Assembly (NCBI RefSeq): GCF_963924675.1
Contig: NC_089220.1
Location: forward strand, 170,114,761-170,178,760
Length of the DNA stretch: 64,000 nt
Reading direction: 5' to 3'
Source: Phocoena phocoena
Lineage: Eukaryota; Chordata; Mammalia; Artiodactyla; Phocoenidae
Numbering within the stretch: position 1 is the first letter of the stretch; the number at the start of each line of letters is the position of its first letter. The notes beneath the pieces are model-generated. The model worked only from the letters and a program-made list of their open reading frames with translations. It had not been told where the DNA came from and did no database searches. Below, piece after piece: positions 60,340-64,000 of the stretch. Made by a program: the position numbers and the translations under genes.

Positions 60340-61080
60340 CATCCACCTTTATCTGTCAGCAAAACTTGCTGACTCTACCTTCAAAACCCCTCCAGAATCC
60401 CACTCCTTCCTACCATTTCCACTCCTCCGTGTCAGCAACCCGGCTCTCTCACAGGCATTATTGCAATGGCCTCCTTAGCACAATCCAAAAGAGAAGCTAG
60501 AATAATTTTTGCGCACTTAGGTCAGATACTGTCATACTTCTGCTCAAAAATCTTCCAAAGTGCTGAAAGTTCCCTGCAAAGCCCCAAGTGATCTACCTCC
60601 TCTCTCTCTGCAACTTAATGAGGAACTCTGCTCCTCGTTAGCTTCTTTCCAGCTACGGAGATTCCACTATTGCTTGAACATATCAGATATGTTCCTGCCT
60701 CAGAGCCTTTGCACCTGCTACTGTGGATGACTGGAAAGTTCTTCTCCGGGTATGGGGATAGCTCTTCCTGTTACCTCCTCCAGGAGTCTGCTCAAGTGCT
60801 AGATTCTCAGTGATGCCTCTCCTGACTCCCCTGTTTTAAATTACATCCTCTTCCCCTGGGCTTCCTAAGCCTTCCCTGCTTTATTTTTTTCCACTGCACT
60901 TTTCACCATGTGACATTGCATATATGTATTTATTTCTCATCTCCCTACCTATCTCCCTCCCATACACCCCTAAACTAAAACGTAAGCTTTAGAGAGCAAG
61001 CCTGTTTTGCTCTTTACTGTATCCTGAGCGTTAGAAAGTAGGTGCTCAGTACATAATTGTATTGAATTGTATTGTAGTGG
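60340..61080 (+). repeat. L2 LINE 3' region
   Basis: 'ggcattattgcaatggcctc', 'cagagcctttgcacctgcta', 'ctaaactaaaacgtaagctt' and 'aaagtaggtgctcagtacat' follow the L2 ORF2-to-3'-end order for about 740 bp. Confidence 0.8.
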
Positions 61081-62165
61081 ATGAAATTGTTTTGTAGTAG
61101 GTTGAGGGTGAATAACTCTGAATATATGTAAATTCAGCATGATTTTTACCAATGATATTAAGTAGAACTTCTTATCATGTTAAAGAACAATATTTTGTTC
61201 CTTCTTTTCATAGGTTTGAGAACTGGTGCTCAATTTTATTAAACATCTCATCAGGCAGGTGTAATTTTATATACTATGTCATCCTATAGAGTGTTAATGT
61301 ATTTCACTAAACATGTCTCCCTTAAATGGTCAAGTAAAATTAATCTCCAGGGATATTCCTAAAAGTACTGGATATATTGCTCAACTGGGCATTTTGCCTT
61401 CTTGTGGATATAGACCAATAGCTGATCCACTAGAGAGCAAAAAAGAGGAAATTCTAATAATTTGGCCAGCAAGAAGCTAAGCAAGATGAAGTGAAAACGC
61501 TTCACTGACATATTTCAAATTGACCCCTGTGAATATGTCTTCTTTGTTTGTGTATATAATATTGATTAATGACTGTGTCTGGGTTAGTTGACGGGAGTTC
61601 CAGTTATCAACAACTACTTTTATGCAGACAATGTTTCACAGTCATATTACATAGCCCACGAGTTATAATTTCTTTTAACCTCCTTAATGACCTAACTCAT
61701 TCACCAATGTCTAGCCGTTTCCCTAATCCTTACTGTTTCCTACAAATAAAAGGCCCACAGGTAAGAAGAAGTAAAAGATAGGTTTTAATTCTAACATATC
61801 TATCTGTGATACCAGCACAGAGAAGTATTCAAACATTTTAATGAATAAATTACAATTAACCTTTGTCTTTTGATAGTAAAAAGTCTGGTGTTTACTACAG
61901 TACAGGATTCAGAATACTTAAAAGCAATCTTTGTGTTTTATTCATACTTGCAAATATTTAAACATCAAATGAAATTTTAACTTGATCAGAAATCCAACTG
62001 TTTGGTCAATTATAGGTAGTTTTGATTCATTCCATATCCATGCAATCTCTCACTGCCCAAAATTAACATTATAGGTGTAATTTCTTCCAGTTAAAAGCTG
62101 TGTCCTAACAGGTGGCACATGAAGAAATTTCTTCATCATGTCTTAAATATGCAGTGGGAATCTGC
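61081..62165. other. Non-coding stretch, nothing recognised
   Basis: AT-rich non-coding DNA. No gene or confident repeat. Confidence 0.4.
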
Positions 62166-62169
62166 CTAT

Positions 62170-62772
62170 TAAAAGAGTGTTCTACCTGACAAACACTACA
62201 CCTCAGCCAGGTGATCAAGGTCAATGTCAACAGTGATGAGCTATGCTGATAGTATGTACCCTTGACACGATGTGATGAGAGTGGTAGATTATTTCTACTT
62301 ATATCTTTCTCCCCAGAACCCCTAACTCCAGTCTACCCATGAGAAAAGCACCAAACAAACCCCAATTGAGGGACATTTTACAAGATACTGAACCAGTGTG
62401 CCTTAAAAATGTTAAAGTCATCAAAAATAAGAAAAGTCTAAAAAAACTGTCAGAGCCAAGGGGACCCTAAGGAGACATGGCAACTAAGTAAAATGTGCTA
62501 TCCTGGACGGGAGCCTAAAACAGAAAAGGGACATTTGGTAAAAAACTAAGAAAATCTGAATGACGTATGGACTTTATCTTGTTATGGATATGATAATTAT
62601 ATATCAATACTGATTCATTAATTTTGGCAAATGTCCCATACATATACATTATAAGACATGAATAACAGAGGAAACTGTGTGTGGACTATAAAAGAGAATT
62701 CTCTGTGCTATCTTCTCAATTTTTCTACAAATATAACTCTGGTCTAAAATTTTTTTAAGTTTATTTAAAAAA
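62170..62772 (+). mobile_element. Old L1 3' UTR
   Basis: 'ccaattgagggacattttac', 'ctaaggagacatggcaacta' and 'gtgctatcttctcaattttt' followed by a 'tttaagtttatttaaaaaaa' tail match the 3' UTR of old mammalian L1 subfamilies. Confidence 0.6.
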
Positions 62773-64000
62773 ATAGAACTGTGAACATGGCTGAAATTTG
62801 GCCAAAAATATTAATTATTATGTGATTTATTGTCATAATTGATGACGAAAAAAAGTTCCAAAGCTATATGTGAAAATTCAAGATAAGTGATAATATGGAT
62901 TCAGGTATACTTTTCCTATAATTTGGTGATGATGTCAAAGTAATTTTGGCTTGAATTAGGTAGATGATTGTCTTAATATTCCCTGATGCTTATATTTGTG
63001 AAAGTAGCCTATCTTTACAAAAATCCAAACAAATAAGATAGCAACACTGCTTCTAACTGACAAATGGAATGTTAGATAAAGAACAGATATGGATAGATCC
63101 CACTTTATAAAAGTTGAGTGCTATGATAAAAACTTTTTCAAAACTAATAATCTCTTTGTAAAGTACACTACCAGTGGATTCTTCAAATCTTGATTTTTGT
63201 GCACTATATTTATTTAAAGGAATGCATACTACAAACAGCAAACTGTGCTATCCAGTTGTGTCAAACCAAAGATCACCCTAGAACACAGGCGTCAGCCAGC
63301 CAAGCAATGACCACAAAGATCAGAGAGTTTCAGCCCTAATTGTACAACTGAAATCAGAGCATCAGGCAGAAGGAAAAATTCCTGCAACTGGACAATAAAT
63401 GATCAATTCATTGTCATCCCATAGGAACTAACAGGATTGGGCCCTATCAGGTCAACAAGTTGAAGACATACAACTCACAACTTGAAAGTCATCATTCTTT
63501 ACTCCTCACCCTGAGCTACTGTCAAGATGGAAAAGTCAAGCAAAGAGCTGGGAGCAAAGAAAATTTGGGGTTTATAAATTCAGCATTGCTGTGAAGTTGA
63601 GTAGACAAACCCCTGCATGGCGATTCTCTGTGAATGTACCTTTCAGGGTTGACTTCCAACTTTTCCCTCACAGGAGACTGGAGACCAAACACTCCCTAGC
63701 GATGTGTTTTAATACGAGAGAGAGCACAAAGGGGTCTGGGAATGAATCTCAGGAATTATTTCCAAAGGTGTAGCTTCTATGACCATGAGCAAATCCACCA
63801 CTAACATGCTATTTTTAAAAAATGGTTTTATACTTCAAATATTTACTAATGTAAAAAAGAGAAAAATATTAGCATTTCATAGGAATGTACTAAGTATTTC
63901 TAATCACCTTCTCAGGAAGAAGTCTACTTAAGAATACTAAAGATATTAAAGGATAAACTAGTTAAATTCACCATATGCAATGTAGGAAAGTTTTCCACTC
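62773..64000. other. Non-coding stretch, nothing recognised
   Basis: No gene, RNA or confident repeat up to the window edge. Confidence 0.4.

Overview
This is mammalian nuclear DNA, almost certainly from a whale or dolphin (Cetacea). The clearest evidence is four tRNA-derived SINEs of the CHR type typical of cetaceans, in both orientations, three of them with exact target-site duplications. The rest of the repeat background is ordinary placental-mammal material: MIR, L2, L1, MaLR/MLT1 LTRs and Tigger/hAT DNA-transposon fossils. There are no bacterial-style operons, no CRISPR array, and no free-standing tRNA or rRNA gene.

The window is mostly intron. The only host coding sequence I can support is a 45-nt, 15-codon exon on the minus strand at 49482-49526. 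It matches the N-terminus I recall for FRMD4A, a FERM-domain scaffold protein, and ends in a consensus splice donor. If that is right, everything at lower coordinates lies in a very large FRMD4A intron, and everything above it is 5' UTR, upstream intron or promoter-side sequence.

The dominant feature is a gammaretroviral endogenous provirus on the plus strand at 26888-33893. It has two 520-bp LTRs differing at one base, a 4-bp CAAC target-site duplication, a tRNA-Pro primer-binding site, gag, a truncated pol, env and a polypurine tract. It is young by LTR divergence but defective. Gag has a frameshift and two stop codons. An internal deletion removed the gag/pol boundary, protease and the catalytic part of reverse transcriptase. 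Pol has one late stop codon, and env is frameshifted at an A-run. The nucleocapsid zinc knuckle, RNase H, integrase and the transmembrane half of Env remain readable. The provirus is antisense to the inferred FRMD4A transcript.

Layout: 1-4750 mostly unique with two MIRs and a (GT)n. 4750-5880 L1 split by a SINE. 6814-7264 internally deleted DNA transposon. 9590-16600 MIR, hAT, L1 and LTR fragments. 18255-19225 an MLT1 LTR with a second LTR nested in it. 21000-26800 L2, L1 and SINEs. 26888-33893 the provirus. 34480-39000 L2, MLT1 and L1. 40623-43353 a near-complete Tigger fossil. 43400-49400 mostly unique. 49482-49526 the FRMD4A exon. 54110-56920 an old L1. 58300-64000 an antisense L1-like tract, a SINE, L2 and an old L1 3' end.
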